64,000 nucleotides of DNA, taken from NCBI RefSeq assembly GCF_014385095.1, contig NZ_JACRTC010000008.1, positions 30,499 through 94,498 of the forward strand, read 5' to 3'. A model generated the notes under the pieces. It worked only from the letters and a program-made list of their open reading frames with translations, was not told the DNA's origin and searched no databases. The DNA is from Zongyangia hominis (GTDB lineage: Bacteria > Bacillota > Clostridia > Oscillospirales > Ruminococcaceae). Below, piece by piece: positions 43,905 to 53,081 of the stretch (position 1 is its first letter; each line of letters opens with the position of its first letter). The translations under genes were made by a program, and so were the position numbers.

Positions 43905-45119
43905 ATGGGTAACATCATATCGTTAAAAATTAGAAATACCGTCAACGCCCTGGCCCTCATCAAACGGGAGGGGCCCATTACCAAGAATGAGATCTCCAAA
44001 AAAATCGGCATCACTTCCGTTTCCTCCCACAACATCGTCAACGACCTGCTGGATCAGAATGTGATTCGAGAGGCTACCGATACATCCAACGCCGTCACCA
44101 GCGGCGGACGCAAGGCCGTTAGCTATGAGCTCAACCCGGATTTCGGCATGGTGGTGGGCCAGCGGATGGTCCTCGGGCGGATCGAGACGGGGCTTTACGA
44201 CTTCCAGTCAGCTTGCATCGCCTACCGGGAACGGCGGGTCAGTGAAACAAACCCCGACGTCATCCTGCGGCTGATGGTGGACGAAATCCAGGAGCTGTTG
44301 GAGGAAAACGGGATCGTCCCCGCGCAGGTCATCGGCGCGGGCGTCACCTGGCCGGGCCAGGTCAACGACATGACCGGCGTCATCCTCAACCTTCCCAACA
44401 TCCCCGGTTACCGGGGGCTGGAAGCAAAACTCATCATGGAACAGCGTCTGGGATTTCCGGTCTATATCGGCAACGACGTCAAGGGTATGGTTTTGGCCCT
44501 TAAATGGATGGGCTACTGCGGCACCGACAGCCTGGCCTATTTTTCCAGCGGACCCGAGGGCGTGGGCTGCGGGGTCATCAATGAGGGGCGGCTTTTGAGC
44601 GGGTTTAACCACAACGCGGGGGAGCTTGCCCACATCCAGGTGGACTTCCACGGGAAGATGGCCAGCTTTGAACAAATCCTCCTCTACGCCAAGGTCATCG
44701 ACCGGTGCCGCGCCGCATTAAAAGAGGCGGGGGAAGCGGTGGAGGAAGACTTTGATTTGGACGCGATGGTGGATCTCGCCAACGAGGGCAGCGAACCGGT
44801 GCTCCGGGTGCTCCGGGAGGCCCTTTCCTATATTAAAATGTGCATGGATATCCTGGTAAAGCTCTTGGACCCCCACTTCTTACTCTGGCAGGTGGAGTGG
44901 CTGGCCCGGATTCCCGCCCTGCGTCAGGAGCTGGAACAGATTGTCCGGGAGAGCTTTTCCAATGTCAGCTACTGCTATCTGCAGATACAGATGTGCGACA
45001 TCGACCGTCTTTCCACTCTGGGGGCGGCGGCGCTGCTGTTTGATAACTTCTTTACCAACAAGACTTCAAAAAACCGCTTGTTCGCCTATAACAGCGAGAT
45101 TCTCAGCAAGCGGGAATGA
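43905..45119 (+). CDS. ROK-family (NagC/XylR-type) regulator
   Basis: 404 aa. An N-terminal MarR-like winged helix (about 10-65: ALALIKREGPITKNEISKKI, GITSVSSHNIVNDLL) is followed by a ROK domain with DxGxT-like start altered (VGQRMVLGRIETGLYDF), GVTWPGQV, and GNDVKGMVLA. The zinc-binding motif is reduced: the usual GHxxx and CxCGxxGCxE are represented only by NHNAGELAHIQVDF. It is therefore a transcription factor rather than a kinase, with an eroded kinase fold. It heads the sugar gene block (galM, reductase, isomerase, ABC importer) and probably controls it. Confidence 0.88.
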   Translation: MGNIISLKIRNTVNALALIKREGPITKNEISKKIGITSVSSHNIVNDLLDQNVIREATDTSNAVTSGGRKAVSYELNPDFGMVVGQRMVLGRIETGLYDFQSACIAYRERRVSETNPDVILRLMVDEIQELLEENGIVPAQVIGAGVTWPGQVNDMTGVILNLPNIPGYRGLEAKLIMEQRLGFPVYIGNDVKGMVLALKWMGYCGTDSLAYFSSGPEGVGCGVINEGRLLSGFNHNAGELAHIQVDFHGKMASFEQILLYAKVIDRCRAALKEAGEAVEEDFDLDAMVDLANEGSEPVLRVLREALSYIKMCMDILVKLLDPHFLLWQVEWLARIPALRQELEQIVRESFSNVSYCYLQIQMCDIDRLSTLGAAALLFDNFFTNKTSKNRLFAYNSEILSKRE

Positions 45120-45133
45120 GAGGAGAAAGGTCT

Positions 45134-46189
45134 ATGAGCATCCGTGTGGAAGATTTCGGCGCCTATCACGGCCACCCGGCCAAGCGGTTTATCCTGCAAA
45201 ACCAAAACGGCTTCACCGCCTCGGTCACCGACGCCGGCGCCTCCATCGTCTCCATCCTGGCCCCCGACCGGGATGGGAAGCCGGGGGAAATGGTCCTAGG
45301 CTACGACTGCGCCGAGGATTACGAGAAGGGACACTCCTTCTTCGGATTCTCGGTGGGACGCCACGCCAACCGCATTGGGAAGGGACGGTTTGTCATCGGC
45401 GGGAAGACCTACCAGGTGGCATGCAACGACGGCCCCAACCACCTCCACGGCGGGCCGGCGGGATTTAACACCTACCTGTGGGACAGCGAGATCTTGGCGG
45501 ACGGGGACGCGCCCCGGGTGCGCTTTTCTCTCCACAGCCCCCACATGGACCAGGGATTTCCCGGCAGCCTGGATGCTTTCATCACCTTTACCCTCAACGA
45601 ATATAACGGACTGGAGCTCCTCTTTGAGGCCCAGTGCGATCAGGACACCCTTTGCAATCTTACGAACCACTGCTACTACAATCTGACCGGCGAGCCGGAC
45701 GTCCAGACCATCGAGGGACACCGCCTCTCCATCGCCGCCGATTTCTTTACCCCCTGCGACGCGAACGCCCTGACCACCGGGGAGATCCGGTCGGTGGAGG
45801 GAACCCCCTTCGATTTCCGCAGCCCCCGGCTTTTAAGCGAGGGGATCAACGCCGACGACGAGCAGATCCGTTTTGGCGGCGGATACGACCACAACTACTG
45901 CCTCAACGCCCACGGCCCCGAGGAGCCCGTCTGCGTCCTTTCCGACCCCAAGTCGGGCCGGGTGATGCAGGTTTACACCGACCAGCCGGGACTGCAGCTC
46001 TATACCGGCAATGGGCTCGACGGCACCGAGACCGGCCACGATGGCCGGGCCTATCCCAGAAGGGCGGGGTTGTGCCTGGAAACCCAGGTCTTTCCCAACG
46101 GCAGCTCCTTCGCCCATTTTCCCACCCCGCTGCTCAAGGCGGGGGAACAGTACAGCCACCATGTGGAGTACCGCTTTTTAACCGAATAA
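45134..46189 (+). CDS. galM: aldose 1-epimerase (galactose mutarotase)
   Basis: 351 aa. It interconverts alpha and beta anomers of aldohexoses in the cytoplasm. Active-site segments are NDGPNHLHGGPAGF (catalytic His), TNHCYYNLTG (second His), GGYDHNYCL and the catalytic glutamate in CLETQVFPN. Length matches the family. ATG 45134 follows AGGAGAAAGG, 14 nt after the ROK gene stop, so the two are co-transcribed. It makes an aldose (for example galactose, fucose or arabinose type) a likely substrate of the operon. Confidence 0.93.
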   Translation: MSIRVEDFGAYHGHPAKRFILQNQNGFTASVTDAGASIVSILAPDRDGKPGEMVLGYDCAEDYEKGHSFFGFSVGRHANRIGKGRFVIGGKTYQVACNDGPNHLHGGPAGFNTYLWDSEILADGDAPRVRFSLHSPHMDQGFPGSLDAFITFTLNEYNGLELLFEAQCDQDTLCNLTNHCYYNLTGEPDVQTIEGHRLSIAADFFTPCDANALTTGEIRSVEGTPFDFRSPRLLSEGINADDEQIRFGGGYDHNYCLNAHGPEEPVCVLSDPKSGRVMQVYTDQPGLQLYTGNGLDGTETGHDGRAYPRRAGLCLETQVFPNGSSFAHFPTPLLKAGEQYSHHVEYRFLTE

Positions 46190-46240
46190 CGGGTGAAAGC
46201 CATCCGTTCGAGTCATCACTTGACGAGGAGGAGAATGAAC

Positions 46241-47254
46241 ATGAAGTACACCGCTTTGGGAAGAACCGGCATGCAGGTCAGCCGTTTCTGCCTGGGAACC
46301 ACCAACTTCGGCAACGTCACCGACGAAAAGGAAGCCAGAAGAATCATGGACGCCGCCATCGACGCGGGTATCAACTACTTCGACACCGCCAACGAGTACG
46401 GCGGCGGACACAAGGGCATCACCGAGACCATCATCGGCCGGTGGTTCCAGGACACCGGCAAGCGCAAAAAGGTTATCATGCAGACCAAGGCATTCTCCTG
46501 GATGGCCGATTCCGACGACCCCATCAACGAAGAAGCCCACGGCCTTTCCACCTACAAGCTGCGGCGGAACTTGGAGGACTCGCTGAAAAGGCTGCAGACC
46601 GATCACATCGAAGTGTACATGATGCACCACTATGACCGGGGCACCTCCTGGGATGAGCTGTACGAGTGCTACCAGTCCATGCTCTATCAGGGCAAGATCG
46701 ACTATCTGGGCTCCAGCAATTCGGCGGGCTACGACCTGTGCGAAGCACAGATGGAGGCCAAAAAACGCAACATCCTGGGCGTGGTGGTGGAGGAACACCG
46801 CTATAACCTGATGTGCCGCCTGCCCGAATTGGAACTGCTTCCGGCAGCGCAGAAGCTGGGCATCGGCACCTTCGCCTACAGCCCCCTCAACGCGGGCGTG
46901 CTGGCGGGCAAGAGCCTCCACGACCCGACAAAGTCCCGGCGCATCGAGGCAAACGTCATTGACGCCGAGCACCCGAAAGCGCCCAACTACATGAATTTTA
47001 TCGACATGGAGCCCCAGCTTGCCAAATTCGCCAAGCTCTGCGACGAGCTGGGAGAGACCCAGGCCAACGTGGCCGTCGCCTGGCTGCTCAGCCGCCCCAA
47101 CCTGACCGGCGTTATCGTGGGCCCCCGCACCGTCGAGCAGTTCGAGGCCATGCTGCCCGCCATGGAGCTGACCCTCCCCGACGACTTTATCAAAGAGATG
47201 GATCTCATCTTCCCCGGCCCCGGCGGCGGCGCGCCCGAAGCCTACGCCTGGTAG
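46241..47254 (+). CDS. aldo/keto reductase
   Basis: 337 aa. NAD(P)H-dependent TIM-barrel oxidoreductase. The catalytic tetrad can be followed: Asp and Tyr in YFDTANEYGGG, Lys in VIMQTKAF and His in YMMHHYDRG; the cofactor-binding end is GVIVGPRTVEQFE. It resembles the YghZ/IolS-like group that acts on sugars or aldehydes. ATG 46241 is preferred to 46235 for spacing to GAGGAGG. The gene is 51 nt after galM, in the same operon. It probably oxidises or reduces the sugar handled by this block. Confidence 0.9.
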   Translation: MKYTALGRTGMQVSRFCLGTTNFGNVTDEKEARRIMDAAIDAGINYFDTANEYGGGHKGITETIIGRWFQDTGKRKKVIMQTKAFSWMADSDDPINEEAHGLSTYKLRRNLEDSLKRLQTDHIEVYMMHHYDRGTSWDELYECYQSMLYQGKIDYLGSSNSAGYDLCEAQMEAKKRNILGVVVEEHRYNLMCRLPELELLPAAQKLGIGTFAYSPLNAGVLAGKSLHDPTKSRRIEANVIDAEHPKAPNYMNFIDMEPQLAKFAKLCDELGETQANVAVAWLLSRPNLTGVIVGPRTVEQFEAMLPAMELTLPDDFIKEMDLIFPGPGGGAPEAYAW

Positions 47255-47265
47255 GTCCATCCAAA

Positions 47266-47626
47266 CCAAAACGCGTGCTCTGTGTCAATGATAAGAATAG
47301 AGCCAAGTGTGCGACAGTCCCGCCGGCAGGCGCGCGGAGGACACAAGCGGCCCGCAGAAGACCAAAGCGCGTGCTCTGCGTCAGCGACAAGAATAGAGCC
47401 AAGTGCGCGACAGTCCCGCCGGCGCAGGCGCGCGGAGGACACAAGCGGCCCGCAGAAGACCAAAGCGCGTGCTCTGCGTCAGCGACAAGAATAGAGCCAA
47501 GTGTGCGACAGCCCCGCCGGTAGGCGCGCGGAGGACACAAGCGGCCCGCAGAAGACCAAAGCGCGTGCTCTGTGTCAATGATAAGAATAGAGCCAAGTGC
47601 GCGACAGCCCCGCCGGTAGGCGCGCT
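47266..47626. repeat. tandem array of a 96-bp unit, 3.7 copies
   Basis: Copies begin at 47266, 47362, 47460 and 47556 with CCAAA(G/A)CGCGTGCTCTG and continue through AAGAATAGAGCCAAGTG, CGACAG(T/C)CCCGCCGG and GGAGGACACAAGCGGCCCGC. Copy 2 carries a 2-bp insertion (98 bp). The last copy stops after TAGGCGCGC. Copies 1 and 4 share TGTGTCAATGATAAG, while 2 and 3 share TGCGTCAGCGACAAG. A last fragment (GCCGGCAGGCGCGCG) recurs near 47698. The array lies between the reductase and isomerase genes. Confidence 0.9.
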
Positions 47627-47761
47627 GTGGCGCGAATGAAATCTGCGCGCGTGGGCCACGGCAAAGTTGTGATCAGGGCCCGAGGCGCGTCTTCCTCGCC
47701 GGCAGGCGCGCGAAAAATGACGAAACCAAGGGAAAACTGAGAAGAGAAGGAGGAATCGGCC

Positions 47762-49138
47762 TTGTACAATTTCAGAAAATGCACCCTGGGGGTGGCCCCC
47801 ACCCGCCGGGATATGTTCCTCAATAACTGCAAGGACGCCATCATCGAGCGCGTCCGGGAGCTGGCGGAAAAATACGACGTCGAGCTCGTCACCATCGAGG
47901 GGCTCACCGAGGAGGGGCTCCTCATCGACAACGGGGACATCGAAAAGATTGTCCGCCATTTCCGGGAAAACGACGTGGACGCGGTCTTCGTCCCCCACGC
48001 GAACTTCGGCCAGGAGGAAGCCGTCGCCAAGCTCTGCAAGGCCATGGGCAAGCCAGTCCTCCTCTGGGGACCCCGGGACCCCGCGCCCCTGGGTGTGGTC
48101 GACCAGATGGCCGACCGGGCCTACGATGTCCAGTGCGGCCTCTTTGCCACCGGTAAGGCCCTGCTCTCCTACGGCGTGCCCTACACCTACATCGAAAACT
48201 GCTGGATTGATTCCCCCATCTTGGAAAAGGGGTTTGATGATTTTATCCGCTCGGTCTGCGCGGCCAAGGCGTTTCGCAACGCCCGGGTGGCCCAGCTGAG
48301 CGTGCGGCCCTGGCAGTTTTTGACCGTGCGCTGCAATGAAAGCGAGCTCCTTGAAAAATTCGGCATCGAGGTGACCCCCATCGAGAGCAGCGAGCTGATC
48401 GCCGCCATCCAGGGGACCCTCTTGGGCCAAAAGGACGACATCGCCGCCAAGATCGCCGGCTGGGGCGAGAAGGTGGATCTCTCGGCCATGGAGCCGGGAG
48501 CGCTCGAGAAGATGGCGGCGGCCGTCATCGGCATCCGCCGGGTGGCCGAGGAGCACGGCTGCACCGTCATGGCGGGGGAGTGCTGGAAGATGCTCCAGGC
48601 CGCCTTTGGCATCAGCGCCTGCTTTGTCTGGGGTGCTCTCACCGACGAGGGGATGCCGGTCACCTGTGAGACCGATGTCCTGGGCGCCATCGGCTCGGGC
48701 GTTATGTTCGGCGCCACCCGGGGCGAGCACACCCCCTTCTTCGCCGACATCACCGTGCGCCACCCCACCAACGACAACGCGGAGTTGCTCTGGCACTGCG
48801 GGCCCTTCCCCATGTCTCTCGCCAAACGGGGGGGACACCCCAGCGTTATCGGCGGCAAGGGTCAGTGGGAGATCGAGGGCGGCGACATCACCATCCTGCG
48901 CATGGGCGCCGACCACGGCAGATACACCATGTTCGCCGGGGAGGTCACAGGCACCGAGGGGCCCAAGACCAACGGCAACTACATCTGGGTGGAGACCGAC
49001 AACTGGCCCAAGTGGGAGAGAAAGCTGGTCACCGGGCCTTATATCCACCACGTCAGCGGCGCACACGGCAAATATCAGGCCATTATCCACGAGGCGCTCC
49101 GGTATATGGGCGATATCCACGCGGATTTTATAGAGTAA
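47762..49138 (+). CDS. L-fucose/L-arabinose isomerase-family protein
   Basis: 458 aa from TTG 47762, supported by AAGGAGG 9 nt upstream. The fold matches the fucose/arabinose isomerase superfamily: an N-terminal Rossmann part (VDAVFVPHANFGQEEAVAKL; KPVLLWGPRD) and a C-terminal part with CETDVLGAIGSG, a pattern shared by isomerases using Mn2+. The metal ligands cannot be assigned safely by eye, and members of this subgroup often have uncharacterised substrates. It follows the 96-bp repeat array and precedes the sugar ABC importer by 40 nt, so it probably isomerises the imported sugar. Confidence 0.85.
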   Translation: MYNFRKCTLGVAPTRRDMFLNNCKDAIIERVRELAEKYDVELVTIEGLTEEGLLIDNGDIEKIVRHFRENDVDAVFVPHANFGQEEAVAKLCKAMGKPVLLWGPRDPAPLGVVDQMADRAYDVQCGLFATGKALLSYGVPYTYIENCWIDSPILEKGFDDFIRSVCAAKAFRNARVAQLSVRPWQFLTVRCNESELLEKFGIEVTPIESSELIAAIQGTLLGQKDDIAAKIAGWGEKVDLSAMEPGALEKMAAAVIGIRRVAEEHGCTVMAGECWKMLQAAFGISACFVWGALTDEGMPVTCETDVLGAIGSGVMFGATRGEHTPFFADITVRHPTNDNAELLWHCGPFPMSLAKRGGHPSVIGGKGQWEIEGGDITILRMGADHGRYTMFAGEVTGTEGPKTNGNYIWVETDNWPKWERKLVTGPYIHHVSGAHGKYQAIIHEALRYMGDIHADFIE

Positions 49139-49178
49139 ACGGGAGAAGAATGACACAACGACCAAAGGAGGAAGCACC

Positions 49179-50297
49179 ATGTTGAAGAAACGAGTATTGG
49201 CAATCTTATTAGCATGCGCCATGCTACTCATTACCTTCGCCGGCTGTGCCAGCGAGGGCGGACAGGGATCATCCGGCGCCGCTGCGCCCGGCTCCTCGGG
49301 TGCAGACGCGTCCGGCGGCGCGGGCAACATCAAGGTGGGCGTTATCTGGCGCCGGTTCGACGACGCCTTCCAGACCGGTTTCCGCAAGATCATGGAGGCG
49401 GAAGCGAAAAACATGGGCATCGACATCAACATGCAGGACGGCGAGGAGGATGTGGCCATCGCCAACAACAAACTCGACACCCTGCTCACCAGCGGCTACA
49501 AGCTGCTGGGTATCATCCCCAAGGACCGCAACGCCCCCAACGCCATGATCGAAAAATGCAAGCGGGACGACGTGCCGGTGGTCTTCGTCAACACCGAGCC
49601 CATGCCCGAGGCCATGGAGTCCTACGACAAGGTCTGGTACGTGGGCGCGCCGGCCAAGGACTCCGGCACCATGAGCTGCCAGGTCCTGTGCGACTACTGG
49701 AAAAACAACACCTCCGTGGCCGACAAAAACGGCGACGGCAAGCTCCAGCTCCTGGTTCTCGAGGGCGAGCCGGGCCACGCGGACGTCAAGCTGCGCTGCG
49801 AAGCCTACTGGGAGACACTGAAGCAAAACGACATCGAATATGAGATCGTCAAGGACGACACCGCCATGTGGATGACCGACCAGGCCCAAAACAAGATGGC
49901 CGCGTGGCTGACCGAGCTTGGCGACAAGGGCATCGAGGGCGTGCTGTGCAACAACGACGGCATGGCCGTCGGCGCCATGAACGCCTGCATCCAGGCGGGG
50001 CTCAACCAGAACGGGCCGGGCAGCGCGGACTACATCCCCATCTGCGGCGTGGACGCCACGGTGGAGGCGCTGGAAGCCATGAAGAAGGGTACCTTGCTCG
50101 GCACCTGCGAGAACCCGAGACTGGGCCAGTCCCAGGCGTTCCTCAACGTCATCACCGCTATCTCCCAAGGCAACTACGAGATCACCGAGGAAGTTGTCAA
50201 TGTGGAGGGCGCCAAGGTGGACGGCAAGTACATCTGGATCCCCTATGTCAAGGTGGATGAAACCAACGTGGACGAAGTGCTGGCACGCCAGCAGTAA
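49179..50297 (+). CDS. sugar ABC transporter substrate-binding lipoprotein
   Basis: 372 aa. Lipobox TFAGC (Cys23), a Gly/Ser-rich linker, then the type I sugar-binding fold (IKVGVIWRRFDDAFQTGFRK; YKLLGIIPKDRNAPNAMIEK; VPVVFVNTEP; GVLCNNDGMAVGAMNAC). The NDGMA and NTEPMPE segments are like the galactose-binding MglB group, which fits the galM in the operon. GGAGG precedes ATG 49179. It is the receptor for the ATPase and permease encoded downstream. Confidence 0.92.
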   Translation: MLKKRVLAILLACAMLLITFAGCASEGGQGSSGAAAPGSSGADASGGAGNIKVGVIWRRFDDAFQTGFRKIMEAEAKNMGIDINMQDGEEDVAIANNKLDTLLTSGYKLLGIIPKDRNAPNAMIEKCKRDDVPVVFVNTEPMPEAMESYDKVWYVGAPAKDSGTMSCQVLCDYWKNNTSVADKNGDGKLQLLVLEGEPGHADVKLRCEAYWETLKQNDIEYEIVKDDTAMWMTDQAQNKMAAWLTELGDKGIEGVLCNNDGMAVGAMNACIQAGLNQNGPGSADYIPICGVDATVEALEAMKKGTLLGTCENPRLGQSQAFLNVITAISQGNYEITEEVVNVEGAKVDGKYIWIPYVKVDETNVDEVLARQQ

Positions 50298-50315
50298 ACG
50301 CTCCCGCGGTGAGAA

Positions 50316-50337
50316 GGGGGAGGGAGATCCCTCCCCC
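50316..50337 (+). terminator. intercistronic hairpin between binding protein and ATPase
   Basis: GGGGGAGGG (50316-50324), AGAT loop, CCCTCCCCC (50329-50337), without a T run. Such hairpins commonly stabilise the binding-protein mRNA so that it exceeds the membrane components. Confidence 0.6.
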
Positions 50338-50378
50338 GGCCCGCCGCCCTGTCTCTAAAAGATAGAGAGGTGAAGAGA

Positions 50379-51878
50379 ATGAGCGAATATCGTCTGGAGA
50401 TGGAGGGAATTGTCAAGCGCTTCCCAGGCGTGCTGGCGCTGGATCACGCCAGTCTCCGCGTGCGTCCCGCCTCGGTCCACGCCCTAGTGGGGGAAAACGG
50501 CGCGGGCAAGTCCACCCTGATGAACTGCCTGTTCGGCATCTACAAAAAGGACGAAGGGATGGTGCTGCTCGATGGGGAGCCCATGGAGATTAAGGGCACC
50601 CATCACGCCATCGAGTCGGGCATCGCCATGATTCATCAGGAGCTCAACCCCATCCCGGAACAGAATGTCCAGGACAACATCTGGGTGGGGCGGTACGACA
50701 CCAAATACATGGTCATCGACGACGGGAAGATGTATGAGAAGACCAAGCGCCTGATGGACCAGGTGGGCTTTGACATCGACCCGAAAGAAAAGGCCAAAAA
50801 CCTGTCGGTCTCCGAATTGCAGGCGGTGGAAATCGCCAAGGCCATCTCCTACAACGCCAAAATCGTGGTCATGGATGAGCCGACCTCCTCGCTGACGAGT
50901 ACCGAGACGGATAAGCTGTTCCACCTGATACGGGAGATCAGGGAACAGGGCACCTCCATCATCTATATTTCCCACAAGATGGAAGAGATTTTTGAGATAG
51001 CGGACGAAGTGACCATCATGCGGGACGGCGCCACCGTGGGAACCTGGACCACCGAAGAGCTTTCGGTGGAGGACGTCATCAACAAGATGGTGGGCCGGAC
51101 CCTGGAAAACCGCTTCCCGGAGCAGGAGACCCCGCCGCGGGAAGAACTCATGTTAACCGTCGAGAATCTAACTTCTGCGAATCCCAGGAGTTTTAAGGAT
51201 ATCAGCTTTACCCTGCGCCGGGGCGAAATCATGGGCATCGGGGGGCTGGTGGGCGCACAACGCACCGAGATGGTGGAATCCCTGTTCGGACTGCGCCCTG
51301 TTTTGTCGGGGACCATCGTTAAGGGCGGGAAGGAACTCCATCTCAAAAATCCCCACCGGGCCATCCATGAGGGATTCGCGCTGCTCACCGAGGAGCGGCG
51401 CACCACCGGCATCCTGCCGCTGCTCTCGGTGGAGGACAATGTGCTGGTGGCCAATCTCAAAAAGTATTCCAACGCTCTTCAGGTCATCAAAAACAAGGAG
51501 GCCAGGAAGAATGTCCAGGCCATCTGCAAGGCCCTCAACGTCAAGACCCCCACGCTCAAGACCAGGATCATGAACCTGTCCGGCGGCAACCAGCAGAAGG
51601 TGCTGCTGGGACGGTGGCTGTTGACCAATTCCAATATCCTCATCCTGGACGAACCGACCCGGGGCATCGACGTGGGCGCCAAATATGAGATTTATAAAAT
51701 TATGCGGGACTTGGCGGCCCAGGGGAACTCCATCATCATGGTGTCCTCCGAGCTGCCCGAGCTTTTGGGCATGTCGGACCGGATCCTGGTCATGTGCGAC
51801 GGCAGGATGACGGGGATCCTCTCCAAAGAGGAGGCCACGCAGGTGGAAGTGATGCGTCTGGCCACCCAGTTTACATAA
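50379..51878 (+). CDS. sugar ABC transporter ATPase (MglA/RbsA-like, two domains)
   Basis: 499 aa with two nucleotide-binding domains. The first has GENGAGKST, a signature region LSVSELQAVEIAKAI and VVMDEPTSSLT. The second has a degenerate Walker A (GGLVGAQRTE), as is normal for this family, with LSGGNQQKVLLGRWL and LILDEPTRGIDVGAK. ATG 50379 follows GAGAGGTGA; GTG 50370 is possible. It energises uptake of the sugar bound by the preceding lipoprotein. Confidence 0.93.
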   Translation: MSEYRLEMEGIVKRFPGVLALDHASLRVRPASVHALVGENGAGKSTLMNCLFGIYKKDEGMVLLDGEPMEIKGTHHAIESGIAMIHQELNPIPEQNVQDNIWVGRYDTKYMVIDDGKMYEKTKRLMDQVGFDIDPKEKAKNLSVSELQAVEIAKAISYNAKIVVMDEPTSSLTSTETDKLFHLIREIREQGTSIIYISHKMEEIFEIADEVTIMRDGATVGTWTTEELSVEDVINKMVGRTLENRFPEQETPPREELMLTVENLTSANPRSFKDISFTLRRGEIMGIGGLVGAQRTEMVESLFGLRPVLSGTIVKGGKELHLKNPHRAIHEGFALLTEERRTTGILPLLSVEDNVLVANLKKYSNALQVIKNKEARKNVQAICKALNVKTPTLKTRIMNLSGGNQQKVLLGRWLLTNSNILILDEPTRGIDVGAKYEIYKIMRDLAAQGNSIIMVSSELPELLGMSDRILVMCDGRMTGILSKEEATQVEVMRLATQFT

Positions 51879-51898
51879 TCAGCCAGGGAGGGAATATC

Positions 51899-52909
51899 AT
51901 GGGAAAGTCAAGCCCACTTACCGCAATCAAAGTCAAACGATTTGTCTATAACAATGCCCTGATGCTGGTTCTGGCCGTGGGTATTGTGGTCATCGCCATC
52001 CTCAATCCTCAGTTTATCCAAATCCGTGTGGTCAAGGATATCCTCACCCAGTCGGCGGTCAAGCTGCTTGTGGCGTTGGGGCTCATGTTCCCGCTGCTCA
52101 CCGGAGGCACCGACCTGGCCGGCGGACGCCAGGTGGGCCTGGCCGCCGTGCTGGCCGCCTCCATGATGCAGACGGCCGCCTATTCGTCCCGCTTTTTCCC
52201 GGGACTGCCCCAAATCCCGGTCATTGTGCCCATCCTCATCGTGGCGGTGGTGCTGGCGGTGGTCGGCTTCTTTAACGGCCTGATGGTGGCAAAGCTCTCC
52301 CTGCCCCCGTTTATCGCCACCCTGGGCATGTCCACCATCGTCTACGGCGCGAACCTGCTCTACTTCGGCATGGAGCCAAACTCCGCCCAGCCCATCGGCG
52401 GGCTGCGGGACGACTTCACCTTTTTGGCCCAGCACCAGTTCTTTGGACAAATCAACATCCTGATCGTCATCGCGGCGGTCTTTGTGGTCATCGTCTGGTT
52501 TGTCCTCAATAAGACCACCTATGGCCGGATGGTCTACGCCGTGGGCGGCAACCCCAAGGCCGCCAAGGTGGCGGGCATCAACGTGGTGCTCATCCTCATA
52601 TCGGTCTATGTCATCGAAAGTATTTTGGTGGGCTTCGCCGGCGTTTTGGAGGCGGCGAGGACCATGAGCGCCCAGGCCTCCTACGGTACCTCCTACGAGT
52701 TCGACGCCATCTCCGCCTGCGTGGTGGGCGGCGTCTCCCTCTCGGGAGGCGTGGGCAAGGTGTCGGGCGTGGTGCTCGGCGTCATCATCTTTACCGTCAT
52801 CAACTATGGCTTGGCCTTCATCGGCGTCAACCCCAACTGGCAGCTCATCATTCGCGGTCTCATCATCTGCGCGGCCGTGGCCTTTGACGTCAAGAAAGCC
52901 ACCATCTAG
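51899..52909 (+). CDS. sugar ABC transporter permease (MglC/RbsC-like)
   Basis: 336 aa, about 9-10 membrane helices. The family pattern AVGGNPKAAKVAGINV (EAA-like loop) and the late segment YEFDAISACVVGGVSLSGG with GVGKVSGVVLGVIIF are clear. GGGAGG precedes ATG 51899, 20 nt after the ATPase stop. It completes the importer. Confidence 0.93.
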   Translation: MGKSSPLTAIKVKRFVYNNALMLVLAVGIVVIAILNPQFIQIRVVKDILTQSAVKLLVALGLMFPLLTGGTDLAGGRQVGLAAVLAASMMQTAAYSSRFFPGLPQIPVIVPILIVAVVLAVVGFFNGLMVAKLSLPPFIATLGMSTIVYGANLLYFGMEPNSAQPIGGLRDDFTFLAQHQFFGQINILIVIAAVFVVIVWFVLNKTTYGRMVYAVGGNPKAAKVAGINVVLILISVYVIESILVGFAGVLEAARTMSAQASYGTSYEFDAISACVVGGVSLSGGVGKVSGVVLGVIIFTVINYGLAFIGVNPNWQLIIRGLIICAAVAFDVKKATI

Positions 52910-52966
52910 CGCCTACCTTATAAAACGCGAGTTTTCCTCTTCTTTTCCACTATCTCATTTCTCACA

Positions 52967-53002
52967 GCAAGGGGCCCGGGGGATTTTCCCCGGGCCCCTT
53001 GC
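52967..53002 (+). terminator. strong hairpin closing the sugar operon
   Basis: GCAAGGGGCCCGGGG (52967-52981) pairs perfectly with CCCCGGGCCCCTTGC (52988-53002), loop GATTTT. No T run follows, so a terminator role is probable but not certain. Confidence 0.65.
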
Positions 53003-53081
53003 CGCGTTCGGGCGCAAAAGACTGGCGCGGGGAGGGGAAGGGTGGTAGAATAGAAAAAGATCATGTCGGGAGGTGGAGCCT

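Noticed and set aside
47266..47626. Possible CRISPR array
   Set aside because: The copies are contiguous tandem units of 96 bp with no unique spacers between short repeats, and no cas genes are near.
47381..49489. 702-codon open frame on the minus strand over the isomerase gene and the repeats
   Set aside because: Its product is antisense to a recognisable isomerase-family protein and includes the 96-bp repeats translated; no start signal.
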